Part shown: in pieces, positions 1-9,796 of the stretch | Layout: every line of letters begins with the position of its first letter | Numbering within the stretch: position 1 is the stretch's first letter | Assembly (NCBI GenBank): GCA_920105625.2 | Contig: OV050030.1 | Span: 98,644,152 to 98,708,151, forward strand | From: Clusia tigrina | Lineage: Eukaryota > Arthropoda > Insecta > Diptera > Clusiidae | Length of the DNA stretch: 64,000 nt | Reading direction: 5' to 3' | Translations under genes and position numbers: made by a program | Notes under the pieces: model-generated | Database searches by the model: none | Seen by the model: only the letters and a program-made list of their open reading frames with translations | Told to the model about the DNA's origin: nothing

Positions 1-245
1 CGGTTTTGATAATTCGAATTTCGAGTTTGACTTGAATTGTTAAAATTCGAGTTTCGATTTTGGAAAAAGTTTGAGTTGGATTTCTGTCGTGGCTCGTTTT
101 TTCTGTTCAAGTATTCAGTTTGATTATAGTTATTAAAGTTTTCTTGTTGTGGAGGGTTCGACCTCTGTTGCCAGTCGTTATTTTGGTTGAACTTTGCTCT
201 TTGATTGAAGTTGTTAAAACTTTGTTTTTGAGGGGATTGATACTT
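1..245 (-). pseudogene. Errantivirus E1 gag C-terminal fragment (left arm)
   Basis: Read on the minus strand this matches, base for base with few changes, the Asn/Gln-rich C-terminal part of the E1 gag at about 28458-28690. This part of errantiviral Gag is basic and disordered and binds nucleic acid. The left copy has a glutamine codon where the right copy has a stop (28666-28668), so it is the less damaged version here. It is cut at the window edge on one side. On the other side, at 245, it meets unrelated LINE sequence. The rest of the same gag resumes at 4284, so a block of about 4 kb has split it. Confident as an element fragment; not functional alone. Confidence 0.85.
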
Positions 246-430
246 CTCCAATTCCAATACTTCTTGTCAATGCTGATCTGGGCACATCTTTCAATAGCAT
301 GAATCTCCGCTTGAAAAATGCTTGGGAAATACCCATTGGTTATCAGTAGTTGGATCTAGGCCCAAATACTCCTACCACTGTTCCGTCAATAGACTTCGAG
401 CCGTCTGAGCATCATAAGAGGGAATTTTCT
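243..430 (-). pseudogene. LINE RNase H fragment, LOA-like
   Basis: The minus strand reads, with frameshifts, a DGSK motif, then a glycine-rich strand and a FQAEIHAIERC motif. These are the first Asp and Glu positions of the RNase H domain found at the end of ORF2 in I/LOA-type LINEs. No start, reverse transcriptase or 3' end is attached. It is the innermost piece of the block of older fragments inserted in the E1 gag. The clade call is tentative because only about 60 residues can be read. Confidence 0.55.
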
Positions 431-1144
431 CTAATTTTATTCGTCTAAGTTACCTTTCCTGTGTGTGTTAATAATAAATATGATGACAGAATATTTTTGA
501 TTCCCATTCCCATTGCGTGTTGATTTAAAAAAGCTCGTCCAATGCTCCTCGATATTTGCGAATGTGATTTATTAATTTTCCATAAAAAATTGGTGGCACC
601 TAAGACTGATCTTAGTTGAGGTTAGTTCGTTGGCGCTGGCATTGATTTGATTATTTCTGTGTGTTTTGGATCTGGGCGAATACAGTTTTTGAGCACAATA
701 GCTGTGTTTTTATCAACGCGAGTGTGATTAAAACGATACACGTCGCTTAACAGTCTACGATTTGTTAACAATAGTTTTGGGAATTAAAAAAAAAATGTTT
801 ACAAATGTGTATGTATAAGCACATACACATTTGTAAAAAAATTTTAAAGAGGAAAAGGAAAAATTTAAAGTGGAAAATCTTGAACAAGCGTTGGCAATTT
901 AACTTTCTATGTGTGCATATTAATTAATTCACGGTAAAATACTATATATGTGATTATTTAGATTACAACCATTTTATACAATTACAACTTTTTATATAAT
1001 TACAGCGGTTTATTCTTGGTTTGCCCTTTTCCACGTTCACAATAAACAAAATGGTTTTAGCAGAACTTCTTTATAAGACGCTAAACAACAAGCGAATACG
1101 AACAGCTTGTTTTCACTAAGCGGTCAATATATATGCATAAGCGG
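431..1144. other. AT-rich stretch without recognisable gene
   Basis: No reading frame or element end was recognised here. The stretch is AT-rich and includes a perfect inverted repeat (798-837, listed separately). It may be decayed element sequence, since it lies between two retroelement fragments inside the 246-4283 block. Confidence 0.5.
798..837. repeat. Perfect 17-bp inverted repeat, 6-base loop
   Basis: Positions 798-814 are the exact reverse complement of 821-837, separated by ATAAGC. The stem would fold in DNA or RNA. It could be the centre of a small foldback element or chance in AT-rich DNA. No larger flanking inverted repeat was seen. Confidence 0.8.
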
Positions 1145-1650
1145 GAATTTTTCTCACTCGCGAGAATATATCCCAAATAAACCATTTCAGGAACCGAGAA
1201 ATTGCATTTAGCAATTTTGAGTATGCATCCGTATTACTGAATACGTTGAACAAATTCATGCAGATTTGTGTCGTGCTCTGCTTGGCTTTTGCCGGATTCG
1301 AAAATGTCGTCGAATATAAGCTGAGGCGTTATTTAAACCTGCTAGAATTTGGATAATAATTTGTTGAAAAATTAATGGAAAAGTTTTGACGCCGAATAGC
1401 ATTCGATTCTATCTGAATATTCTAACATGCGTGTTAATTCTGGGAAGTTCCTTAGACTTCGATTTGAACGAGTGCATCCGATAAGTCAATGTGGCTACAT
1501 ACTGTGGAATTGCTTAACTTACTCTGGAATTTGCAGTTGATATTGGTATGATTCAAGTGCATTGTTGCGGCCGGTTGAAAAGTCGCCGCATATGCGAACG
1601 CTGCCGATTTTACTTGCTGCAAGACATTTACTCGGCGCTTGAAAGCCTGA
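1145..1650 (-). pseudogene. Ty3-type reverse transcriptase fragment
   Basis: On the minus strand, across at least three frames, the order of Ty3-type reverse transcriptase motifs can be followed. It starts with a VRICGDFSTG-like fingers motif, then HIDLSDA (palm, first catalytic Asp), a degraded YLDD region, and then a LAKCNF-like thumb motif. Stops and frameshifts between every motif show it is dead. The motif wording differs from E1 and E2 and suggests a separate Ty3 lineage. It abuts the end of an LTR at about 1697-1705, so the LTR element probably landed in or beside it. Confidence 0.75.
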
Positions 1651-1704
1651 GTCCACTCTGGTTCTTTTCCTAACGGCGGGAGTTGAAACGTGATCAAGTT
1701 TAGT

Positions 1705-2003
1705 TGTTAGAAGATACTCTTTATTCGGAAAACACATGCTTATATACTATTTACATTCATTTTATTGTTTCTTAATATATTATTTTATTATTTCTAATTG
1801 CCCTACATTGTTACTTGTAATTGTCCTATTCTTTGGTTTGCACATTCTGTAATTATCCTCCAATGCAATCGACTTTTACTTAATAATAACATCTTTATTA
1901 AATTATACGTGCGCCTTAGGGCTATGCATGATTATTGTTTTATTAATAATAAATTCTAATAGCTGCTTGGGCTTAGCGGACATTGTGAGTTGGACTCACA
2001 ACA
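1705..2003 (-). mobile_element. 3' LTR of an env-bearing Ty3-type element (E3)
   Basis: On the minus strand this begins TGTTGTGAG just after a purine tract (2004-2014 on the plus strand reads as a pyrimidine run) and ends TAACA. A polyadenylation-type AATAAA lies shortly before the end. Purine tract then TG...CA is the expected layout of a 3' LTR. The env-like pseudogene upstream (3515 to 2444) supports this. No second LTR or target duplication is visible, so the element is 5'-truncated. The inner boundary is uncertain by several bases. Confidence 0.65.
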
Positions 2004-2084
2004 TCCCTCCCCTGTTTCTAAGTAGGTAGTGCAACTGCTCTTAGTTAATAATTCGTCTTATATATCTGCACCAAAATCTATTTG

Positions 2085-2440
2085 TGCATCCTAAATACTA
2101 TACAATACATTTGCTTTTTTATTATCTATTTTTGCCATGTTTTGGGTTCTTATTGTTGTTTTATCTTTTATTGTTTCTGTATTATTTTCTCTCTTTTTTT
2201 GTTTTTTGTTTTTTATCATTATTGTTTTTTTCATATTGGTCCTTTTATTTGTCGTCCCTTTATCTATTATTATTTTTATATTTTTTTATATTGTTTTTTT
2301 ATATTATTGGTCTCTTCTAATTATTTTTTCTTTTTTTTTTTGTTTTCTTTTTTGTTCTTATTTTCATTTTACAATTTATTTTTATAATTTATCCTTTTGT
2401 GCAGCATTCCCCTCATGTTGGTTGCTCTTGTCGTTGGAAA
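2085..2440. repeat. T-rich low-complexity tract
   Basis: A run of about 350 bases is dominated by T on the plus strand and contains no stop codons in places. Long Phe/Leu/Tyr reading frames there are a composition effect. Placed between the E3 env pseudogene and its LTR, it is A-rich in the element's own orientation, as 3' untranslated regions of errantiviruses often are. Confidence 0.6.
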
Positions 2441-2443
2441 TTT

Positions 2444-3515
2444 CTACGTATTAGACTTCTTATCGCTAGATTGATCATTATAGCGACTACTATTAATTGA
2501 GTCACAGCTGTGCCTACTCCTGCCCCTGTTTAACCACGTTTGGGTTTCGTTGGTTCTTAGCATCGCTTCCTCGTTTTCCCCTTCTTTCAGTAGTTCGTCT
2601 ACTGTCCTTTTGTTGGACATTAGCAGTTGTTTCAACTCTAATTGATTGTTAAGGTGGGATCTTGTGTATTGTTGGCAGTTCGAATATTCTCTCGGGTTGC
2701 CTAGCATGCCAGCTGATTTCGTTGAGTGGTTTTGGTGCCGCTTCGAATAATTCTTGTACTGGTATGAACAGGGGAAGTAATTTCCCATGCAATAAATCAT
2801 CAACGATGGAAATTTCCAGATTTTGTTGGCTTTGTAGGCCCATTAGCTGTCCCGTGATGATATCCTTTAGCTGATGAGGTGTGATAGGTTCGCGTTAACC
2901 GTATGATAGGTTCGCGTTAACCGCTAGCTGGTGTCCTCTGAGCGTTCTGATTGCACACATGTAAGTGCTTAATGTTTGTGAACGTTTCATTTATAGCATT
3001 ATTCAGACCTGTGTAACTTGCGCCTATGATAGTAATGTCTGTAGATAAGACCATTACGGGTCTAGTCTGTTTGGCTCCAAGTTCTCCCAAGTGGTCATAT
3101 ATTTCATCGGCATCCTTGTGGTCCATCGTTCCAATCGCCCATTTTAACAACATCCACTAATGACCTTTTCCTTTATGAATGTTGAGTCATATTGATAAGA
3201 CTCTGCTTCTTTTGCTGACATTTTATACCTTTGTGGTTGAGCATCTCAGTCCACCGAATTTCCTTGTTACCCGCATAGCTCGTTCGTTTCCACTTGTATC
3301 ATTTCGAGTTGCTCCAGTATAGTCTATATCTTAGTCCTGCCTAGCTCTGACACGACTACCCATTCATCCTTAGAGAACCACACTTCATTCAGGGATTCCA
3401 ACATTATATCCTTTTCCTCCAGTTGATCAATCAGTACCTCTAATGCCGAGGTAATTGATGCAATGCATATTAGTGATGTCATAGACTTATTGTCTAAGCT
3501 GAAAATCATTATTTG
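2444..3515 (-). pseudogene. Errantivirus-type env pseudogene (E3)
   Basis: Four short minus-strand frames in order (3509-3324, 3153-2917, 2843-2649, 2803-2444) together resemble the transmembrane-side half of errantivirus envelope proteins. They include a KWAIGTMDHKD motif like the KWITGTPDHDD and KWLAGLMDDDD stretches just after the cleavage site in the E2 and E1 env genes of this window. Between the frames are stops and shifts. No cleavage site or membrane anchor can be read with confidence. The product would be a surface fusion glycoprotein if intact; this copy cannot make one. Its position just upstream of an LTR supports the call. Confidence 0.6.
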
Positions 3516-3767
3516 TTACGATACAACATGTAGTCATTGATTTGTTTGAAATATAGATTGTATAATTTAGTGTTAATTCGTTTCTCTCGTCTTTCCCTTT
3601 CAATTACAAAACATTTTACTTATTATATATATAGTGATATACGTTGAGAAAGAGGAGTGAAATCTTTACTCATTTTGTAAATACCCTGTATTACAGGTAC
3701 TATTTATCACCCTTTAAAACTGCATATTTCCTATTATGCTTATCTGAAATGCTCAAGTACGAAATAA
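3516..3767. other. Short stretch without recognisable gene
   Basis: AT-rich sequence lies between the E3 env remnant and the Jockey-type LINE fragment. Nothing was recognised; it may hold the missing middle of either element. Confidence 0.4.
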
Positions 3768-4283
3768 AGTTTGAGTGTACCTGGCCAACAGATAGTAAAA
3801 AGATACCAGATCTAATCGACTTCAGCATAACAAAAAATATAAAGTGTAACCAATTAAAAATTAAAGCTTGTTTTGAACTTTCTTCAGACCACTCTCCGAT
3901 AATACTTGACTACACAGCTGACATCAAAACCCATAGAACCAATAGCTAAGATTTTTAACCACAAAACAAACTGGAATGAGTATAGACAGCATATTGAACA
4001 TCAGCTGAATATGTCTATCACACTGAAAACACAATTAGACATTGAACGTGCCATTATTCACTTCAACGATGTGGTCCTAGATGCAGGAATCAAATCAAGC
4101 CAACAGCATAAATTTAGAAGAAATAAACCTACAACGGATATTTTCATAAGAAAGCAAATTATTGAGAAGAGAAAGCTGAGAAAGAGGTGGCAGCTAACTA
4201 GATCGCCTGAGGATAAACACAATTTAAATATAGCCTGCAAAAAGCTCAAAAAAATACTAACTAAAAGACAAAATATAGAAGTT
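3768..4283 (+). pseudogene. Jockey-type LINE fragment: end of endonuclease to pre-RT region
   Basis: Two overlapping plus-strand frames (up to 3949 and 3906-4295) give the C-terminal motifs of an apurinic-type LINE endonuclease: a TYW-like WPTDSKKIPDLIDF stretch, then SSDHSPI with the catalytic Asp-His pair. The basic linker that precedes the reverse transcriptase follows. The same region exists in the Jockey-type LINE at 46100-50115, at lower similarity. The fragment ends abruptly at 4283, where E1 gag resumes on the opposite strand. It has no 5' end, RT or poly(A). Confidence 0.75.
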
Positions 4284-4972
4284 GGTTTTTATTAAAAAAT
4301 TTTTTATGGTCAAAGAAATCGCCCTATTTAGACGACAATAATTTTGTATATTTTACAATTATTTCATTTAGGCCTTCATTTTCATTAATACTCGTATGTG
4401 CTCAATTCAATACAATTTTCAAAAATATTAAATAGTTCTCTTAAATTTCTTACTTTCACCGTCCGACAAAGATTGAAAATTTCCGCATAGGTTCTCCTTG
4501 GATTAGATGTTTGAAGAATTTTCGTCTTCATTTCTTCCCACGAAGCACCGCTTGGCAGTTCCCTCACCCTTCGACCAGCGTTGCCCTGAATTTTTTCATC
4601 TGCCGCAATTCGAAGGCAAAACTGCACAAAATTCCTGTTCGTTCCGCATAGTGACAGACTTGCATCCACAGCGTTTATAAATGACCTTGGTCTGTGGTTT
4701 TCCGAAAGAGGTTTCAAGCTCCGAAATTGTTCGATGACATCCTTTGCGGTCATGTTGAATTGATATCCTTCTTGTTGGTAAATTACTGGTTGAGCGGCTG
4801 TTAGATTATGTTGGGTATGTTGTTGTTGCTGCTGCTGCATTTCTATGATTTCCTGTTGCTGCTTAATTTTGATATCCTCCTGTCGAATTATCGCCTCGAG
4901 TTCTGCCACTGGCTCTGCCATTTCGCTTTGGTTAAGTGGGCGATTTAAATCAAAAGCTTTGTTGCGGTTCAT
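4284..4972 (-). pseudogene. Errantivirus E1 gag, N-terminal two thirds (left arm)
   Basis: The frame starts at the ATG at 4972 (first residues MNRNKAFDLN) and matches the right-arm gag at 27622 almost residue for residue over the first 190 residues. It then shifts frame near 4390 but still aligns as DNA to about 4284. A Gln-rich stretch around residues 40-55 and a conserved central capsid-like helical region are visible. Gag would form the particle. The coding sequence is broken by the 4 kb block and by small changes, so it is a pseudogene. Its 5' leader, primer site and LTR follow at 4973-5586. Confidence 0.85.
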
Positions 4973-5175
4973 GAGTTAAAGTCCACGATTTTCTAGTTTT
5001 ATTTAGCTTCACTTTTTTTTTTTTTTTTTTTTAATTTGTTTATCAAAATGTTAGCTATATTTTTATTTAGCTTAACTTTTTTTTTTTTTTTTAAATTTGT
5101 TTATCAACCGAGTTTATTAATTGCACTGTTTGTTTCACTTTTAGATTCGATTATTAATATCTTTTGATATTAACT
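4973..5175 (-). repeat. E1 leader with duplicated poly(T) segment
   Basis: This is the non-coding leader between primer site and gag. On the plus strand it has two copies of a segment of roughly 70 bases (an oligo(T) run plus AATTTGTTTATCA-type sequence, starting near 5013 and 5078). The right arm keeps the same duplication at 27480-27590. Confidence 0.7.
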
Positions 5176-5190
5176 CCGCCGACTGCGCCA
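5176..5190 (-). promoter_or_regulatory. Primer-binding site, tRNA-Ser type (E1, left copy)
   Basis: On the minus strand TGGCGCAGTCGGCGG directly follows the LTR end. The first 11 bases fit the 3' end of insect serine tRNA, the primer known for the 17.6/297 group of errantiviruses. The right-arm copy of E1 has lost this site. Confidence 0.8.
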
Positions 5191-5586
5191 ATTAGGTTTT
5201 TAATGTCTTTTGACAAGAAAAATAAAACACTATTCTTTAGAATATTTAACGTTTATTTATTTTGTTGCAAATTTTACGACTTTAACAGTTTGTCGTGAAT
5301 ATTAAGACTATCTTAAAATATCTTAAGCTACCTCGTTCCTCAATTCTAAAATGCCTAGATATGCTTTATCTGCAAAAATGTAAGGAGCATAAAACATATA
5401 CTACAATGAGTTTGTGTGAGAAATATGCTCTATCAGCGAAAATGAAAGGTGCATAAAGTATACACTAAATAAATTGTGTGGGAAAATATTTTCAGCGTTT
5501 CCGTTGAAAATATTTTTCTGTGGAAATAAGCTTAATGAAATGATTTTAGCGGAAAAAGGGTATTGGGTTGCGTCTGGAACGTAACT
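5191..5586 (-). mobile_element. 5' LTR of errantivirus E1 (left arm)
   Basis: The 396-bp LTR, read on the minus strand, starts AGTTAC and ends CCTAAT(T). It matches the E1 3' LTR at 33586-33982. The base pattern AGTTA...AATT is typical of errantiviruses. Beyond 5586 the sequence continues as BEL gag (ACGCG junction), exactly the insertion site used by E1 in the right arm, so the insertion predates the inverted duplication. Minus-strand transcription would start here. Confidence 0.88.
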
Positions 5587-6480
5587 CGCGTAATCCGCTT
5601 GGCAGACATCAGAGACCGCCTCCAAAGTTTGGAACCGTTTCGAGAGGAACTCCTCCATCGCCACCCAAGTCGGTATATCAGCATGATCTGCAAAGGACTG
5701 CTCCCAAAGAGAAATGGTCCTCTCCGACAACCGAATGGAACTCCAGTATATAAAAATTGGATCCCAACTGCCTACATCTACCGACAGCTCCTGATTTTTT
5801 TTTTAGATAGACGAGCGTTCCGAAGGAATAGCGCCGTGAACATACCACGGAAGGTGATCCACTTGGAGTACTCCCCCCGAAAATTTCAATATCACAGGGA
5901 GGCACCGGGATACTATGTGATTGAGAAGACAGCTCAGCAGACGCCTCGGAAGGCACCGCTGGAGAGACGGTCAGGGATTGTATTAGACCACTGATCCGAG
6001 CATGACCCTATTTATACATGGCAAAACTTGCTGTGAATCGTTGCCGTATGGACTCTTTAATGGCTGTGCGTTTTTCATCTAAATTCGCTTCAATGACCGC
6101 TGCAGCCTTCGCCTCCTTCAACGCCTGCCAGAGGTCCAATTCAGTCAGATCAAGGCGAAGATATTCAAGGTTTTGGGAGGCGGACGAGTTTCGCTCGGAC
6201 TCAGTAACAAACGCGGTCAGGCTATCAGCCGCGTCTATTAGCGGAGTAAGCATAGTCGCAGACCGTTTGACCTGAGAACGCAGCTCAATGATGACAAAAC
6301 GCAAGCAGAACACGGGAAAACACTACAAGTTCACGCCGATACACCCAGTTACCCAGATAGATGTGTACACAGTTGACCCGCTGACGTGACTGATATAACA
6401 CCCGCCTTATTATCACTGAAAAGTCCACCCAACGTAATTGACAGTCCCCAGTAGGAATGGACTACGCGAAGTCAAGGCAG
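5587..6480 (-). pseudogene. BEL/Pao gag, N-terminal part (left arm)
   Basis: Read on the minus strand from about 6313, the first frame (6313-6008) has the Asp/Leu-rich helical start of a BEL Gag. A stop, a second frame (5956-5678) and a third (5703-5587) follow. The third carries a WVAMEEFLSKRFQ motif typical of the capsid region. The same motif occurs in the right arm at 27030, where about 650 bp of this gag has been lost in two deletions. The left copy is therefore the longer record of the family. E1 interrupts it at 5586. Confidence 0.75.
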
Positions 6481-7161
6481 TGACGACAGCACTGAGCAAC
6501 TACACTCGAAAAATTGAAGTAGAACCCCAACCTGAAATACCCAATGCAGCGCTATGAGCTGCAGTATGTGACCCGGACCTTGCGTCACTCGTGGGTACAC
6601 CGATACAGGGTTATATAACAGACAAAAAAAAAGAAAAAGTTTGCAGCGCTGTGAGCTGCGAAAACTGTGATGTACGGAGATCGAAGACTATACGTATTTT
6701 GCAGCGTAGTAATATGGGGATGTTCAAGCACCGGCACACGGTTTGCTGTAAAAAGGCGTCGCAGCGCTGTGAGCTGCGGACTGCGAACCTAATTACACCG
6801 CACTTGTGTCGAAAATGTCGATCATCCACCACGTTAACAGTTGTTGACCCGTTAGTACGGAAAACCACCAGCAACGGCGTAAGTTACCGGTTCACCAACA
6901 AAGGTACGCACGTAACAGTGAAGGCAGTTGGCAGCGCAGAAGATGCGAAAATGGACCGTTTACCGTAACGACCGTACCCAACCGCAAATTACGCGATAGA
7001 AAAATAGATATGCAATATTGCAATTATACAACAATGGTTTAATAATATATTAAATTAAATAAAAAATAAATATTAAACACTTACCGGACGCAGGTGATAT
7101 CCGGCTCGAAGGACAATGTTTCTTATTGGGACGAGGTTGGAGCTAGAATCCATTGTTTGAT
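6481..7161 (-). other. BEL 5' leader (left arm) with repeated palindromic motif
   Basis: This untranslated leader between BEL LTR and gag matches 26201-26935. It holds three copies of a 17-base near-palindrome at 6546-6562, 6643-6659 and 6761-6777. Near the LTR it has a 23-codon open frame starting at 7153 that runs into a splice-donor-like GTAAGTG at about 7084. Confidence 0.75.
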
Positions 7162-7620
7162 TGTCAATTTTCGCTGATAAAGCCAAATCTTTGCCCTCAC
7201 GGAAATGGTACGGACAGGAAATATAAATAATTCACTCTTTAGGCAGACAAATAATACGAAATGTTTGACTGCGGTTGGTTGATTATTATTATTGAAAGAA
7301 AAATGCACTATACAAGGATGTTTAAACTTGAGAACAGGCTTGATTATTATTATTGAAAGAAAAAATGCACTATACAAGAATGTTTAAACTTGAGAACAGG
7401 CTTGATCGACGGTTCGACTGAAACTGAAACTTATTTCGTCATCGGTTCTCCTGCTTCGCCTGCGCCTTCGTTCTCACCACAGCGAAAAGATGGCTGCGGC
7501 CTGCTGTACGACCTGGCGGGACCCAATGAGAGGAATTCTCTCCGCACTGAGTCCCGCTCAGAATCTCAAGGTGACTGTGAGCAGGCAGCAGCCACCGTCA
7601 GGAGGGCTCCGTCGCGAACA
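7162..7620 (-). mobile_element. BEL 5' LTR (left arm)
   Basis: The 459-bp LTR on the minus strand starts TGTTCGCG and ends TTGACA. It is the inverted counterpart of 25742-26200 and the same family as 39862-40320 and 43763-44221. It contains a 62-bp direct repeat. The LTR is followed (higher coordinates) by the same gypsy-type gag fragment as in the right arm. Confidence 0.88.
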
Positions 7621-8340
7621 GCTGTGTTAAATTGACCTGCTCTTATTAGCATTTTTACATCTTCTGATCTCGTATGTGTTTTTATGGCCTTGACCACATA
7701 CTGCGGTGAGTATGTTTTTGCGACCTGTGGTGTCATACCATAAGCTAATGTATGCACTTTCGACTTGTTGTGCAAGTGATTCAATTTCCCATGCATGATC
7801 TATATCACTTTTATTTTGTTCTTTGACACCTAGTAGGCTAGTTGCAATATTTAGCAAAGATTCGCGTTTCACACATGAAGTTAGAGTGCTTTTGATTGCT
7901 TCAATAGTTTGCTCGTTTGTTAGCAATATACTTGCTGTTTGCGAGAGTTTTGCATTAATTATAGAGATAATGCTAAATCTTCATTATCTTCCTTGATTAA
8001 GCACGTCTAAAGCATTAACGATTTTGCTTAAATTTTCTACTTTCCCATCAAATTCAGGCAATAGTTTTGTTGCTATTGTGATGAATTCAATTGGTCACAT
8101 TTTGCCTATTTTTTTGTTGTTCGTCCGTTTCAATATCGGATTCTCCGTTATCTGTTAATTCTGGCCATTTAATATCTATAAATTTTGTAATATCTCCAGG
8201 GATTGTGTTGGATATGAGCAGTTTATTAAACAGAGCTTCTAGCCTTGCTTTTAGTGTTATAAAGAATTCATCAAATTTTTCTTTATGGGGAATACTGTTC
8301 TACTGCTGGGTAAACTGTTCTACCTAGCTCAGATATGGAG
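7621..8340 (-). pseudogene. gypsy-type gag fragment (left arm)
   Basis: Minus-strand frames (7926-7627, 7796-7566, and a frame around 8270-8100) give pieces of a Ty3/gypsy Gag: LLPEFDGK near the N-terminus and TNEQTIEAIKSTLTSC, then AQQVESAYIS and KMLIRAGQF. Frameshifts separate them. The BEL element landed in it at 7620, just after the RAGQF motif. It is the inverted copy of 25060-25741. Confidence 0.75.
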
Positions 8341-8614
8341 TTGTGTAAATAAATTAGTGTACTCAAATGTTTTATCTTGGTGCCTTATGATGGCACCTGA
8401 CTTTTATTTAAACATTTATACGCTTTATCTTCCTTTAGCTGTTGGTGGTTCTGATGTTAATTTTACTGTTGCCGTTGATGTTGATGATGTTGATTTACAT
8501 ATACATATACATAGATATATACATATAGATATACATATCCATATACATATAAAAATACATGGACATGTTCACACACACATATATACTCGTATATACATTT
8601 AAACATATACATAC
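8341..8614. repeat. ACAT/ATAC-rich microsatellite region (left arm)
   Basis: Imperfect CATATA/ACATAT repeats occupy 8500-8614, preceded by a GATGTT-type repeat. This region is the shared flank of the R1-clade LINE in both arms. In this arm it was split at 8614 by the 8615-12227 LTR element. Confidence 0.8.
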
Positions 8615-9231
8615 TGTAACGACTCTTTTTTATAGCTGGGGTAAAACTCAGCGGCTCCAGGGGTCGTATACAGAAAAATATAAAAATCCTGTGTGTTATT
8701 GTTGTTAAATATTTAATTTAACTGACAATCAGCATTTCCCTCTTGTGCTTTGTACTTGCCGGCCGTTGGCGTGGTGGTGGTTCTGTCGTTGTCCCTCTTG
8801 TGCTTCGCTCTCGTTTCTTCGTGTTGTTGGTGTAAGATTTCCGAGCGAGCGCACTCGGCAAATTCCACCGCTGAGTTCGTGCACTCACCTTCTCTTGTCC
8901 GGCATGTATTTGTTGTATTCCTCGTCGCTGTGTTTTTCCTCGCTCTTTGCAAGCATAGCGCTGATTGGCAAGATCGTTGGCTGTGCGTGAGGTTGCTTTT
9001 GTTGTAATCCTAGTTATTATTCCAACTGGTCTAATATGCTGCTGCTGATCTGCGCTCCTACCACGGCCGCGCTAATTGGTTACAATGCTTGTAGTTCTTT
9101 TCGTTAAATTTCTAATGCAGTTGCTTCGGTTCGGGTATTTTATCGTGATGTGTGTGTGTATATAGTTTCGTAGCGACTCTGTCATTTGTAGTGTGGGCCA
9201 AAATTTCCCACAGAAGATTTTGGTTCTTACA
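8615..9231 (-). mobile_element. 3' LTR of the gag-protease element
   Basis: On the minus strand it starts TGTAAGAACC and ends AGTCGTTACA. Next to it at 9232-9245 is the purine tract (AAGTGGGGAGGGCG in element orientation). An open frame of 79 codons runs across the LTR in both copies, but only because the LTRs are identical. Confidence 0.9.
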
Positions 9232-9244
9232 CGCCCTCCCCACT

Positions 9245-9796
9245 TTACCGACGAGAAATTTTAACCACGTCATGGCAGAGGGTCACTCTGTATGCGTCTC
9301 GCCTAAATCGTATTCGTCCTCGTGTCCGTTTTTGCTGAGCCCCTTTGGCTTTACGCAAAATTTCTGTTACTAAGCCCTGTGGTAGACCAGCTCCTTTCGA
9401 TTCCTGTAGCTCTTCTAAACTTTGGAATGTGACATGGTTCCATTGTGTGGCTGAGTCGTCTGTATTTGGCATCCGTTTCTCTGTTGACGGGCTCCTTGTA
9501 GCACCGTTCCGTTGTCTACTACTGTTGCTGCGGTGGCTATGGGCGTCGCTTCTGTTGTGTTTGGTGCACTTGATTGCACGGTGGTTGTCCCTTGATCTGT
9601 CGGTTTGTCTACGTGGCATTTCTCGGGTTTCCCGCGCTGGCGAACACCTTGCGGAATAACTGGAAGATGCGCTGCTTGTCATGGTCGATTGGCGCCTTAA
9701 TGTCGTGATCTCACTACCACTTGGTGCGCCCGTGTCCTTCCCTGAGGCCCCTGTGGTAATTCGTTTTTGGTTTTCACTCGGCAGAATCCGTGGCAA
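9245..9796 (-). CDS. Second ORF of the gag-protease element, unknown
   Basis: This 183-codon frame overlaps the end of the gag-protease frame and stops beside the purine tract. It is Arg/Ser/Thr-rich in its first half. Its second half ([15 protein letters not shown] and following basic residues) looks like a C-terminal tail of a pol polyprotein. That would fit a deletion that removed RT, RNase H and integrase and joined the end of pol to the end of protease. No catalytic motif is visible. It may be translated by frameshift or not at all. Confidence 0.45.
   Translation of the reverse strand: MPRILPSENQKRITTGASGKDTGAPSGSEITTLRRQSTMTSSASSSYSARCSPARETREMPRRQTDRSRDNHRAIKCTKHNRSDAHSHRSNSSRQRNGATRSPSTEKRMPNTDDSATQWNHVTFQSLEELQESKGAGLPQGLVTEILRKAKGAQQKRTRGRIRFRRDAYRVTLCHDVVKISRR

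Noticed and set aside
2082..2454. Three overlapping plus-strand frames of about 80-105 codons rich in Phe, Leu and Tyr, like a membrane protein
   Set aside because: They come from a T-rich low-complexity tract between the E3 env remnant and its LTR; all three frames are open for the same compositional reason.
5400..5994. Plus-strand frames of 143 and 61 codons over the E1 LTR/BEL gag border
   Set aside because: Antisense to BEL gag; the minus strand carries the conserved capsid motif also found in the right arm.
8713..9007. Frames of 79-85 codons on both strands repeated exactly at 11710-12004
   Set aside because: They lie inside the two LTRs of the gag-protease element and are identical only because the LTRs are. 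No motif supports a protein.
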